This document shows, piece by piece, positions 36,406-45,488 of a stretch of 64,000 nucleotides of DNA. This DNA is from Lacibacter sediminis. GTDB lineage: Bacteria > Bacteroidota > Bacteroidia > Chitinophagales > Chitinophagaceae. Location: contig NZ_CP060007.1 of NCBI RefSeq assembly GCF_014168535.1, positions 3,720,001-3,784,000 of the forward strand, written 5' to 3'. The notes beneath the pieces were generated by a model, which was not told the origin of the DNA, searched no databases, and saw only the letters and a list, made by a program, of their open reading frames with translations. A program made the position numbers and the translations under genes. Each line of letters starts with the position of its first letter. Positions within the stretch are counted from its first letter, which is position 1.

Positions 36406-38874
36406 ATGAACTGGATTAGAAAAACCATCCTACTAACCTGCTTTTTTATTGCAACACTTTCCTCGTTTGCACAAATTGATACTGAGTTTTGGTTTGCTGC
36501 GCCGGACATTTCTTCAAGTACCGGTCTGGATCGACCTGCCTTCTTACGTATTGCTTCTTTTAAAGATGCCGGCACAGTGACAATCTCGCAACCGGCAGGC
36601 GGCGGTTTGCCAACACAAGTGATTAATCTTCCTGCCAACTCCAGCGCATCCATTGATTTAACAGCATGGCTTGCTGCTGTAGAATGTGGGCCTGGCAATA
36701 CAGTACAGAACAAGGGTATCAGAATTGTTTCAACAGCACAGATATCTGTTTACTATGAGGTGAACCATACAAGTCGTAATCCTGAATTATTTGTATTGAA
36801 GGGAAAGAATGCATTAGGAAATGATTTCTTTATTTCATCTCAAAATGCTGGATCAAACACTACAGCGCATACACCTTTGCCTTATTCTTCATTCAATATT
36901 GTTGCAACAGAAGATAATACAAACATAACTATAACTCCGGCAAAAAATATTGTTGGTCATTTGGCTGGCGTACCATTTACAATTACACTTAACCGTGGAC
37001 AGACCTATGCTGCCATCGCAACATCACAGGCACCGGCTGATCATTTAGAAGGTTCGAAAGTTACTTCAACGAAACCAGTAGCAATAACACTTGCAGATGA
37101 TTTAGTAATATCGCCGGGTTATGCCTGTGCTGATTTAATTGGAGATCAAACAATTCCAATAAGTGTAACAGGCACAGAATATGTAGTTACAAAAGGTTAT
37201 TTAATAGGTACACAGGAAAAAATTTACATTACTGCCACTGCTAATGGAACTACAGTATCACAAGACGGCATTGTAGTTGGCACATTAAATGCCGGACAGA
37301 CATTACAAACAAATCTTTCAAATGCATCCTCATATATTGTTGCTTCAAATCCCGTTTATGTTTACCAGATTTCTGGTATAGGTTGTGAACTTGGGGGTGC
37401 TATTTTACCGCCAATTAAATGTACAGGTAGTTTGTCCGTAACCTATACAAGAAGCAGCAGTCGTTCAAACTATTTGAATGTACTTATCAGAGCTGGCGGG
37501 GAATCATTCTTTAAGGTAAATGGCAGTAATAGTGTCATTAAGCCTACAGATTTTTCACCTGTTCCAGGTACAGCAAACCAATGGCTATCGGCAAGTGTTC
37601 TTTTATCTAACTCCATTTCAGCAATCGATTCACCCGTAACTATAACAAATTCCCGAACGTTCTTCCACTTAGGTGTATTGATTGGCAATGACAGAGAAGG
37701 AACAGCTTTTGGTTTCTTCAGCAGCTTCAACAATAACTATGCTAATGCAAGCACCACAACTCCATTTATTTGTGATGGAGGTAAGGTTTCTCTTTTTGCA
37801 GACACTTTACTTACTGCTACATATCAATGGACGGGGCCCAATGGTTTTACCAGTAATCAACAAAACCCGGTGATAAATAATGCAACAACTGCAAGTGCCG
37901 GAAAATATTACTTGACCGTTTCACTACCCGGCTGCGGCAATCAGCTCGACTCAGTTACAATTGGAATTGGTGGAAGCAAAACATCAACTGTCAATCGAAC
38001 AATTTGCGAGGGTGATACAGTTGAAGGTTATACAACCAGTGGAACATATATTGATACATTAAACACAGCACTTGGTTGTGACAGCATCCGCACATTAAAT
38101 CTTATTGTGTTGCCAAAATCTGTTCTTACGCTCACTCAAACTATTTGTGAAGGAGGTTCTGTTTTTGGTTACACACAAACAGGTATTTACATTGACACAT
38201 TAACAGCAGCAAATGGCTGCGACAGTATCAGAACAATTAACCTTACTGTATTACCAAGATCAAGATCAACACTTACAGAAACCATTTGTCAAGGACAATC
38301 CTATCTCGGATATTCAACCGCAGGAATACATGTAGATACGTTAGTAGCGGCAAATGGCTGCGACAGCATCAGAACGTTAATCTTGAACGTTGATACGCAA
38401 CCGCTACCCAATTTAGGTCCCAACAGGGAATTGTGTGTTGGGGATACCATTCAACTTTATCCGGGGCTATATGCTTCGTATCTATGGCAGGATAATTCAA
38501 CCAATGATCGGTTTGTAGTTAATCAAACCGGCAACTATTCGGTAACTGTAACTAATGCCTGTGGCTCAGCCTCAGATGCTGTTACAATAAGGGCAGTTGA
38601 TTGTGTAATACTGTTCCCGAACGCCTTTACACCTAACGGTGATGGAAGAAATGACTATTTTAAGATTCTGAATGCATTTAATCTCACAGATTATAAATTA
38701 ACTATTTACAACAGGTGGGGGCAGCTTGTATATACCACTACCGATTTCAGGCAGGGTTGGGATGGGCAATTGAAAGGCATGCCCCAAGACCCCGGAATGT
38801 TTGTTTACTATTCAAGTTATAAAAAAGACAACATCCCTGTTACAACCAAAGGCTCTTTCATCTTAATCAGATAA
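36406..38874 (+). CDS. T9SS type B (gliding-motility CTD) secreted protein with IgGFc-binding-like N-terminus
   Basis: 822 residues. Signal peptide (ends SSFAQ). The N-terminal 430 residues begin DTEFWFAAPDIS and resemble the IgGFc-binding-type domain of Bacteroidota surface proteins. A PKD-like section follows, then three 47-residue repeats with ICEG...GCDSIRTLNL (DNA period exactly 141 bp at 37999, 38140 and 38281). A further Ig-like domain precedes the C-terminal type B sorting domain (FPNAFTPNGDGRNDYFKI ... LTIYNRWGQLVY). Surface or extracellular adhesin-like role is inferred. Ends at a palindromic terminator. Confidence 0.9.
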   Translation: MNWIRKTILLTCFFIATLSSFAQIDTEFWFAAPDISSSTGLDRPAFLRIASFKDAGTVTISQPAGGGLPTQVINLPANSSASIDLTAWLAAVECGPGNTVQNKGIRIVSTAQISVYYEVNHTSRNPELFVLKGKNALGNDFFISSQNAGSNTTAHTPLPYSSFNIVATEDNTNITITPAKNIVGHLAGVPFTITLNRGQTYAAIATSQAPADHLEGSKVTSTKPVAITLADDLVISPGYACADLIGDQTIPISVTGTEYVVTKGYLIGTQEKIYITATANGTTVSQDGIVVGTLNAGQTLQTNLSNASSYIVASNPVYVYQISGIGCELGGAILPPIKCTGSLSVTYTRSSSRSNYLNVLIRAGGESFFKVNGSNSVIKPTDFSPVPGTANQWLSASVLLSNSISAIDSPVTITNSRTFFHLGVLIGNDREGTAFGFFSSFNNNYANASTTTPFICDGGKVSLFADTLLTATYQWTGPNGFTSNQQNPVINNATTASAGKYYLTVSLPGCGNQLDSVTIGIGGSKTSTVNRTICEGDTVEGYTTSGTYIDTLNTALGCDSIRTLNLIVLPKSVLTLTQTICEGGSVFGYTQTGIYIDTLTAANGCDSIRTINLTVLPRSRSTLTETICQGQSYLGYSTAGIHVDTLVAANGCDSIRTLILNVDTQPLPNLGPNRELCVGDTIQLYPGLYASYLWQDNSTNDRFVVNQTGNYSVTVTNACGSASDAVTIRAVDCVILFPNAFTPNGDGRNDYFKILNAFNLTDYKLTIYNRWGQLVYTTTDFRQGWDGQLKGMPQDPGMFVYYSSYKKDNIPVTTKGSFILIR
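37996..38397 (+). repeat. three tandem 141-bp coding repeats
   Basis: Copies begin at 37999, 38140 and 38281 (marker A-C-A/T/C-ATTTG), each 47 codons and in frame. The copies differ at many third positions, so the array is not recent. Each unit contributes a Cys pair (ICEG and GCDSIRT). Confidence 0.85.
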
Positions 38875-38888
38875 ATTGAAAAATTAAT

Positions 38889-38930
38889 AATTAAGAAAGC
38901 CACCATCAAATGATGGTGGCTTTCTTAATT
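38889..38930. terminator. bidirectional terminator between convergent genes
   Basis: Perfect 20-bp stem: AATTAAGAAAGCCACCATCA (38889-38908) and its exact complement (38911-38930), with T tracts on both sides. It ends the T9SS protein gene and lolA. Confidence 0.92.
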
Positions 38931-38948
38931 CGTATATTTTTATTTCCT

Positions 38949-39629
38949 TTAGCGAAGATCAACTACTTCTACACCGGGATATTTTGCTTTATCAAATACA
39001 AACTGCGCATCTGCAACAGCGGCTTTTCCATTAAGAGTTGCAACAGTATAAGTATACTTATTACCACTCTTCTCTAACACTTTAGTGCTGTAGATGGTTT
39101 GAGCTGCTTTATCTACCCACACAATTACTTTGAAAAAAGATTTTGTTTTATCAACAGGAGTTAATTCAATTTCCTGTAATGTTTTACCGGCTTCTTTCTT
39201 TTCCCCATTCAGTTTATAAAGAAAATCTTTATCGTAAAAATTGGTAAACAACTTTTGTGGTGTAATAGAATTCTGTGAAGCATCATATTTTGAAATAGTT
39301 ACTTCATTTACCGATTTATCATAGTTCCAGATATTGGTACCATCACAATAAATATCCTGACCACCCGTAATGTTTACCCGATACTTTGTACCCTTTGTAA
39401 ACAAAGAGCCTTTCTTAATGCCCAGCACCTTCCCTTTAGCATCTTCATTCTTAAAAGAAAAACTTGCTTGCACTGCTTTAAACGTCTTGAATTTTGCGCT
39501 TACTGCATCAAGAATTTTTTTAGCTGCTGGATCGCTCTTACCCAAACTCTGGCTCTGGGCCATGATCGATAAACTAAAGATCGCAGCTATTGCTGTTAGG
39601 AGGATCGCCTTCATTCTAATGGTATTCAT
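38949..39629 (-). CDS. lolA: LolA-like outer-membrane lipoprotein carrier
   Basis: 226 residues. Signal peptide (MKAILLTAIAAIFSLSIMAQ, with a start option at 39614). The mature protein has the LolA fold pattern: ILDAVSAKFKTFKAVQASFSF, GSLFTKGTKYRVNI, IYCDGTNIWNYD and VIVWVDKAAQTIYSTKV. Carries lipoproteins across the periplasm. It lies just downstream of ftsK on the same strand, an arrangement typical of Bacteroidota, but a promoter box in between suggests separate expression. Confidence 0.9.
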   Translation of the reverse strand: MNTIRMKAILLTAIAAIFSLSIMAQSQSLGKSDPAAKKILDAVSAKFKTFKAVQASFSFKNEDAKGKVLGIKKGSLFTKGTKYRVNITGGQDIYCDGTNIWNYDKSVNEVTISKYDASQNSITPQKLFTNFYDKDFLYKLNGEKKEAGKTLQEIELTPVDKTKSFFKVIVWVDKAAQTIYSTKVLEKSGNKYTYTVATLNGKAAVADAQFVFDKAKYPGVEVVDLR

Positions 39630-39761
39630 TCTGTTCTCTGGTTTTTATATATGGATCGCTTGCACAATCCGGTTGTTTAGTATTCAGAGTGCTATCCAAA
39701 GTGATTGGTTGCAACTGAAAAACTTAAGAATTTGTAAAGGTGCTGAACAAATCTAAGGCCG

Positions 39762-39769
39762 CAAAGATA
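39762..39769 (-). promoter_or_regulatory. -7 promoter box of lolA
   Basis: TATCTTTG on the minus strand, about 133 bases before the lolA ATG, gives a leader of roughly 125 bases. No clear -33. Confidence 0.4.
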
Positions 39770-39820
39770 GGTATCTGCAGGAAAATGGTTGAGTGGAAGC
39801 CGCTGAGCAAACTTTAACAA

Positions 39821-42355
39821 CTACCCCATCATCTCGAGATGCTGGTTAAGCTCCGATTCTGTCTTGATCAATACATCTCTTGCCTTACTGCCTTGGCTTG
39901 GTCCAACGATCCCGGCTGCTTCCAGTTGGTCCATTAAACGACCGGCACGGTTATAACCCAGCTTCATACGGCGTTGCAGCAAGGAAGTAGAGCCAACCTG
40001 GTTCTGGACGATCAAACGGGCGGCATCTTCAAAGAGAGCATCTCTATCTGACAGATCAAAATCCTTTCCCTCCAATTCTTTCTCATCAACATACTCAGGC
40101 AGTAAAAACGGCTGCGGATAGCCACGTTGTTTACTGATGAACGAAACGATATCATCCACCTCCGGTGTATCAACAAAAGCACATTGTAAACGGGTGAGTT
40201 CACCATTGTAACTGATGAGCATATCACCTTTACCGATCAACTGTTCAGCACCGCCTGTATCAAGGATGGTACGACTGTCGACCTTAGACGACACTTTAAA
40301 AGCGATCCTTGCAGGGAAGTTGGCCTTAATTGTACCAGTGATAATATTTACTGAAGGACGTTGTGTTGCAATAATGAGATGGATACCAACAGCACGGGCC
40401 AACTGTGCCAGGCGTGCAATCGGCATCTCCACTTCTTTACCGGCAGTCATGATCAGATCAGCAAACTCATCAATAACCAATACAATGAATGGAAGATATT
40501 GATGCCCTTTTTGCGGATTGAGTTTACGTGCAACAAATTTTTCATTGTATTCACGAAGGTTACGACATCCTGCTTCTTTCAACAGATCATAACGGTTGTC
40601 CATTTCAATACACAAAGCATTAAGTGTATTGATCACTTTCTTGGTATCTGTAATGATCGATTCTTCTTCACCCGGCAGTTTTGCTAAGAAATGGTTTTCG
40701 ATGTGACGATATAAACTCAACTCCACTTTCTTAGGATCGATCAACACAAACTTCAATTGCGATGGATGTTTTTTATACAACAGCGACACAAGTATCGCAT
40801 TCAAACCAACTGATTTACCTTGTCCCGTTGCACCTGCCATGAGCAAGTGAGGCATAGTTGTAAGATCAACAATGAAGTTTTCGTTATCGATCTTTTTTCC
40901 AATGGCAATCGGCAAACCAAAATTGTTATGTTGAAATTTTTCTGAAGACAAGAGTGTTTTCATACTCACCACCGTCTTCTTCACATTCGGCACCTCAATA
41001 CCAATGGTACCTTTGCCGGGAATTGGTGCAATGATACGGATACCCAACGCTGCAAGACTTAACGCAATATCATCTTCCAGGTTTTTGATACGTGATATAC
41101 GCACACCTGCGGCAGGAACAATTTCATATAATGTAACTGTTGGACCAACCGTTGCAAATATTTTCTGTATTTCTATATCGTAGTTGCGGAGTGTGCTGAT
41201 GATCTGATTTTTGTAACTCTCCAGTTCATGCGGATCCTGTACAATTTTTTCGCTACCGTGATTTTCCAGCAAATTCAGTGATGGAAATTTGTAATCTTTC
41301 AGATCAAGAAACGGATCATATGGTGGCAAATTCTCTACTACTTTTTTAACAGGCGTTTCATCATCGTCATCTTCGTCCTCATCATCAGTTACATTCTTTA
41401 TTTCCAATGCAGGCCCAATTTCCTCTTCATCGATCTTAGCTGCCTTCTTTGGTTTATCTGCATATGGAATGGTCATTTCAACTGATGACTCAGTTTGTGG
41501 TTGTTCTGCAAAAGGAAGCGGCGTTAGAGGCGCAACATCTTCTTCCTTTTCATTGATGATAAAACTATGAAGTGGATTTTCTTTTTCTTCTGTTAATGGA
41601 ACCGGTGTAAAAGAAGATTCTTTTTTCAGTTGGTTTTTTGCCTGCTCTTCAATTGCAAATTTTTCATTCACATCAATGGCAACACGTTCAGCAATTTCTT
41701 CGGGCAATGGATCAACAATAATTTCTTTTGGTTTGCGTGCAGGCAATTTAAACACCGGGTTAAAACGCCAGATAAGGTAAGAAACTGCAGCTAATGACAA
41801 GATCAATCCCGTACCGGCAGTACCAACAAAACCATTTAACCAACTTGCTGAATAATTACCAAATGCCCCACCCCATGGAAAACCAAATCCTTTCATGAAA
41901 AATGAAAAGAACACGGGCAACACCAGTAAGCCAACCAACACATACTTGAGGTTACGGGCCATGGAAAAAACTTTCTTCCCGAATAAAAAATTGGTACCGA
42001 TGATAAAAAAGAAACTGCAGATGAGATAAGATGATACGCCAAATCCTTTGTAAAAAAACAAATGTGATACCCAGGCACCAAAGCGGCCCAACAGGTTAGA
42101 GACTGCTACTTCTTCATCAAACAATACACCCGCTCCATGACGCAATACTTTGTCCTGGTCTTCTTTCCAGGTAAACAGGTAAGACGTAAATGCAATAAAC
42201 AAAACAAGTGAAACAATAAACAAAGCAATGCCGGCGATCTTATGTGTTCGCTCGTCTTTCACCAGTTCCTTTACGTTTATCTGCTCCTCTTTTTCCTGCT
42301 TCAGCTGTTCAGGGCTTTCCTTTTTCTTCTTGTCTTTCGTGCGGTTTGAGGCCAT
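39821..42355 (-). CDS. ftsK: DNA translocase FtsK
   Basis: 844 residues from the ATG at 42355; the open frame to 42397 adds a hydrophobic stretch not seen in the family. Four N-terminal TM helices (about 45-205), an acidic Glu-rich linker (about 260-360), the alpha domain, the motor with Walker A AGATGQGKSVGLN and Walker B FIVLVIDEFADL, and the C-terminal gamma winged helix (LLQRRMKLGYNRAGRLMDQLE). Moves chromosome termini through the division septum and activates XerCD. Divergent from the sensor kinase. Confidence 0.97.
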   Translation of the reverse strand: MASNRTKDKKKKESPEQLKQEKEEQINVKELVKDERTHKIAGIALFIVSLVLFIAFTSYLFTWKEDQDKVLRHGAGVLFDEEVAVSNLLGRFGAWVSHLFFYKGFGVSSYLICSFFFIIGTNFLFGKKVFSMARNLKYVLVGLLVLPVFFSFFMKGFGFPWGGAFGNYSASWLNGFVGTAGTGLILSLAAVSYLIWRFNPVFKLPARKPKEIIVDPLPEEIAERVAIDVNEKFAIEEQAKNQLKKESSFTPVPLTEEKENPLHSFIINEKEEDVAPLTPLPFAEQPQTESSVEMTIPYADKPKKAAKIDEEEIGPALEIKNVTDDEDEDDDDETPVKKVVENLPPYDPFLDLKDYKFPSLNLLENHGSEKIVQDPHELESYKNQIISTLRNYDIEIQKIFATVGPTVTLYEIVPAAGVRISRIKNLEDDIALSLAALGIRIIAPIPGKGTIGIEVPNVKKTVVSMKTLLSSEKFQHNNFGLPIAIGKKIDNENFIVDLTTMPHLLMAGATGQGKSVGLNAILVSLLYKKHPSQLKFVLIDPKKVELSLYRHIENHFLAKLPGEEESIITDTKKVINTLNALCIEMDNRYDLLKEAGCRNLREYNEKFVARKLNPQKGHQYLPFIVLVIDEFADLIMTAGKEVEMPIARLAQLARAVGIHLIIATQRPSVNIITGTIKANFPARIAFKVSSKVDSRTILDTGGAEQLIGKGDMLISYNGELTRLQCAFVDTPEVDDIVSFISKQRGYPQPFLLPEYVDEKELEGKDFDLSDRDALFEDAARLIVQNQVGSTSLLQRRMKLGYNRAGRLMDQLEAAGIVGPSQGSKARDVLIKTESELNQHLEMMG

Positions 42356-42450
42356 AAAAACAAAGATAAAGAATGGAAACATCCTAACAACGGCCAAAAG
42401 GAACCTGCTTTCCGCAAAAATTTCTATCTTTCTGCTGAACTTTCTGCTAC

Positions 42451-44364
42451 ATGAAAAAATACTGTCTACCCATTATTCTGTTCTTTCTGAATCTTTCCGT
42501 GGCCGGTGCCCACCAGGATACAAGTTTGTCGGTGATCTATACATCCAAGGTGATCAATCTGCATTTTCTTCAACCCAACATGCACGTGTTTGTTGATAAA
42601 CAAAACAATACCGATATACAGACTCTCCGGGGATCAATGTTTCTCCACCTGAACGAAAAACCAAAGCGGAGTGTATCGAAAAACTCTCTTAGCGGATCAA
42701 ATATCTATCTCCTCTTCTGGATCAATAATGATGAAGAAAAACCCCGTAATTTCTATATTTCGCCGGGCATTTATGCAAGAGAATGTGTTGTGTTTTCAAG
42801 GTTGAATAATGATTATCCGTGGGTTGAGATACCCGGGCAGATCGATCCTTCAAAAAACGAAAACGCTTACCGTTATTTTACTGTTCCGTCAGGTGTGGAG
42901 ATGCAAATACTTGTCCGTTGCCGGTACGCAAAGGCTGCTGTTGTATCACTAAAGCCGTTCCTGATCAATCCTATTTATTTCGACGATCACGTTAACAAGA
43001 TCCACAATAACTGGTATGGTTTAAATACGTTTACTTACTTGTTATGTGGATTGCTGTTAATGATGTTACTCTATTCATTTGCAAACTATGTGCAGAATTA
43101 TAAACGATCATTTTTATACTATTCTATCTATGCACTTTCTATTGCTGCACTCCTTTTTTTAAAAGCAGTTTTATACCAGCGATCGATACCCTTCAATTTC
43201 TTTTATGAAGAATATTTCGATTACTTCCTGCAGATCATAGGTTACATTTTCTACATCGGCTTTACAAGAATGTTTCTTGATACGCCAAAGAATTATCCCC
43301 TGCTGAACAAGATGTTCATTATTGCAGAAATAATACTGGCAGTGTTCCTTACTGTTTTTACAATACTATATTTTACCGGCGAAGCATACAGCAAGCTTGA
43401 ATCAACAGAAAATGCAAGTAAATTCTTCCTGATCTTTCTCGGAATTATGTACCTCGTTTTGGGTATTGTGAAACGTAACAAGCTGATGAATTATTTACTG
43501 ATGGGAAATATCGCAAATCTCATCGGTGGTGGTATATCCATGTTTCTTATTTCATTTCCTTCAACCAGTATTTTTCCTTCAACAGGATTATTCCGTCAAT
43601 CATTATTTTATTTCGAAGTAGGTATTTTGTTTGAATTGATTTTCTTCCTGCTTGGTCTTGTCTATAAAAACAAAATAGAATTGATTGAAAAAGTAAAAAT
43701 GGATGAAGCCATTAAACAGGAAGCCGACAGGCAGGAGTACGAAAAACAGATCGCTATATTAAGTGCGCAGCAAGATGAACGTAGCCGTATTTCTGCAGAC
43801 ATGCATGACGAGTTAGGAAGTGGTGTTACAGCTATCCGCTTGTTGAGTGAAATTGCACGGCAGAAAACAAAACAGCAACCTATCGACGAAATCTCACGCA
43901 TCTCCTACAATGCCAATGAACTCATGACCAAGATGAATGCCATCATCTGGAGTATGAATCCCGGCAACGATACGATGAGCAGCCTTGTAGCCTATATCCG
44001 CTCCTATGCATCTGAATACCTCGATAATTTTAATATGGATTACAACATCAATGTTACAGCTGATATTCCTGATGAAGATGTGTCAGGTGTAAAGCGCCGT
44101 AATATCTTTTTGGTATTAAAAGAGTCGATCAACAATGTAATGAAACATGCAAAAGCTACACAGGTTGAGATCAACATTCGTTTTGCCAATGAAAATATGC
44201 TGGTTGAAATCGTTGACAACGGCAAAGGAATTGATCCTGAAAAATTAAACCAGTTTGGTAATGGTTTAAAAAATATGCAGCGACGCATGGAAAGTGTTGG
44301 TGGAAGTTTTACCATTCTTAACCATAATGGAACAACTGTAAAATTAGAAATGCCTTTGCACTGA
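42451..44364 (+). CDS. 7TM sensor histidine kinase (7TMR-DISM type, HisKA_3/NarX family)
   Basis: 637 residues. Signal peptide, a periplasmic DISM-like beta domain (about 25-175), seven TM helices (about 190-410), a short coiled coil, the dimerisation helix with the phosphoacceptor H452 in ADMHDELGSGVTAIRL, and a HATPase domain (NNVMKHAKATQVEI, VDNGKGID, GNGLKNMQRRMESVGG). The HxDELG motif places it in the NarX/LytS-like HPK7 group, whose usual partner is a LuxR-type regulator. No response regulator lies in the window, so it is an orphan here. Signal unknown. Confidence 0.92.
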   Translation: MKKYCLPIILFFLNLSVAGAHQDTSLSVIYTSKVINLHFLQPNMHVFVDKQNNTDIQTLRGSMFLHLNEKPKRSVSKNSLSGSNIYLLFWINNDEEKPRNFYISPGIYARECVVFSRLNNDYPWVEIPGQIDPSKNENAYRYFTVPSGVEMQILVRCRYAKAAVVSLKPFLINPIYFDDHVNKIHNNWYGLNTFTYLLCGLLLMMLLYSFANYVQNYKRSFLYYSIYALSIAALLFLKAVLYQRSIPFNFFYEEYFDYFLQIIGYIFYIGFTRMFLDTPKNYPLLNKMFIIAEIILAVFLTVFTILYFTGEAYSKLESTENASKFFLIFLGIMYLVLGIVKRNKLMNYLLMGNIANLIGGGISMFLISFPSTSIFPSTGLFRQSLFYFEVGILFELIFFLLGLVYKNKIELIEKVKMDEAIKQEADRQEYEKQIAILSAQQDERSRISADMHDELGSGVTAIRLLSEIARQKTKQQPIDEISRISYNANELMTKMNAIIWSMNPGNDTMSSLVAYIRSYASEYLDNFNMDYNINVTADIPDEDVSGVKRRNIFLVLKESINNVMKHAKATQVEINIRFANENMLVEIVDNGKGIDPEKLNQFGNGLKNMQRRMESVGGSFTILNHNGTTVKLEMPLH

Positions 44365-44366
44365 TT

Positions 44367-44753
44367 CTATTCTTTTCGTACACCCAGGAAGAGAAACAAC
44401 CATCCGGCAATAAAACATACACCGCCAATTGGCGTAATAGCACCTAGCCAGTTTACTGATGTGGCACCTGTTGCTTTTAAAAGTATCATAGTGTAGAGTG
44501 ATCCGCTGAAGACAAGAATACCTGTAATGAATAAATAACCTGCACGCTTATACCAAACATTAATTCCCTGCTTTAACAGTACACCCGTAAGCGCAATTGC
44601 AAACAAATGATAGAAATGATATTGTACTGCAGTTTGCCAGGTTTGTATGGCTTTTTCATCAACCAATTCTCTTAATGCATGTGCACCAAAAGCACCAAGG
44701 GCAACCGCAATTGCACCAAGGATAAAACTGATGCTTAAAAACTGCTTATCCAT
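44367..44753 (-). CDS. DUF423 family membrane protein
   Basis: 128 residues with four TM helices and the family start SFILGAIAVALGAFGAHAL. Also shows TWQTAVQYHFYHLFA and SGSLY in the right places. Function unknown; the family (YwdK/YgdD) is widespread. Its start overlaps the end of aroK by 8 bases, so it is likely translated with aroK. Confidence 0.93.
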   Translation of the reverse strand: MDKQFLSISFILGAIAVALGAFGAHALRELVDEKAIQTWQTAVQYHFYHLFAIALTGVLLKQGINVWYKRAGYLFITGILVFSGSLYTMILLKATGATSVNWLGAITPIGGVCFIAGWLFLFLGVRKE

Positions 44754-45252
44754 TCCTGCGTATGATTTTTTGAAAGTTATCGAGGCTCATAAACTCAGCC
44801 GGCAAATGATACATTGCCTGGTTGTAAAAATGTTCCCGCTCGGTAAGTTTACCCGTAATGAATTGTGCCAGCACCTCATCATTCATACCGGCTATCAATG
44901 GCCTGGTTTCCTTTTCTGTATGTAAACGTTTTACCAGTAACTCAACGGGACTTTTGATGTAGATCGTTACACCTTGTGCATTCATCCGTTTCATATTATT
45001 ATGAAAACAAGGCGTGCCGCCACCGCAACTGAGAATAAAATTATCAAGCTTCATGTAAGTGCAAAGCGTTTCTTTCTCCATCTTTCTGAACGCTTCTTCA
45101 CCTTTCTCTTCAAAAATTGCAGTTACCGCTTTCCCTTCACGCTTTTCTATTTCTTCATCAAGATCGTAAAACTTCAACCCAAATTTCTCACTCCATTGCT
45201 TGCCCCAGTATGTTTTACCGCTGCCCATAAACCCTGTAATGAAATATCGCAT
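44746..45252 (-). CDS. aroK: shikimate kinase
   Basis: 168 residues. P-loop GFMGSGKTYWG at residues 7-17, shikimate-binding D31/D35-type motif YDLDEEIE, R in EEAFRKME, and GGGTPC. Phosphorylates shikimate in the pathway to aromatic amino acids. Upstream lies a 7-bp periodic repeat carrying a near-consensus -7 box TACCTTCG (45275-45282 on the minus strand). Confidence 0.96.
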   Translation of the reverse strand: MRYFITGFMGSGKTYWGKQWSEKFGLKFYDLDEEIEKREGKAVTAIFEEKGEEAFRKMEKETLCTYMKLDNFILSCGGGTPCFHNNMKRMNAQGVTIYIKSPVELLVKRLHTEKETRPLIAGMNDEVLAQFITGKLTEREHFYNQAMYHLPAEFMSLDNFQKIIRRNG

Positions 45253-45277
45253 GAAGGAGTTAGTTGTTTGCTACGAA

Positions 45278-45432
45278 GGTAGTGAGTGATAAGGGATGAG
45301 TGATGAGTTACTTCAACTTATTTTATTGCTTACGAATAAAGTGAGTGGCGAATGGTGAGTGTGAATAAAACCCTCGACACAAAATTCCAACGATTCATTG
45401 GATATGTCCGATTGCGTATTCACCATTCACAA
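45278..45432. repeat. 7-bp periodic arrays with inverted arm between rpsA and aroK
   Basis: Array one GGTAGTG, AGTGATA, AGGGATG, AGTGATG (45278-45305). Array two GTGAGTG, GCGAATG, GTGAGTG, TGAATAA (45341-45368). A third stretch TATTCACCATTCAC (about 45417-45430) is the inverse of the array-two word, allowing an imperfect hairpin. Confidence 0.75.
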
Positions 45433-45433
45433 C

Positions 45434-45463
45434 AAAAAAGCCCATCGTTTTTCAACGATGGGC
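45434..45463 (-). terminator. rho-independent terminator of rpsA
   Basis: Perfect 10-bp stem GCCCATCGTT / AACGATGGGC with loop TTTC, followed on the minus strand by TTTTTT. Confidence 0.92.
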
Positions 45464-45488
45464 CGTATAAAGATCAGTTATAACTGTC

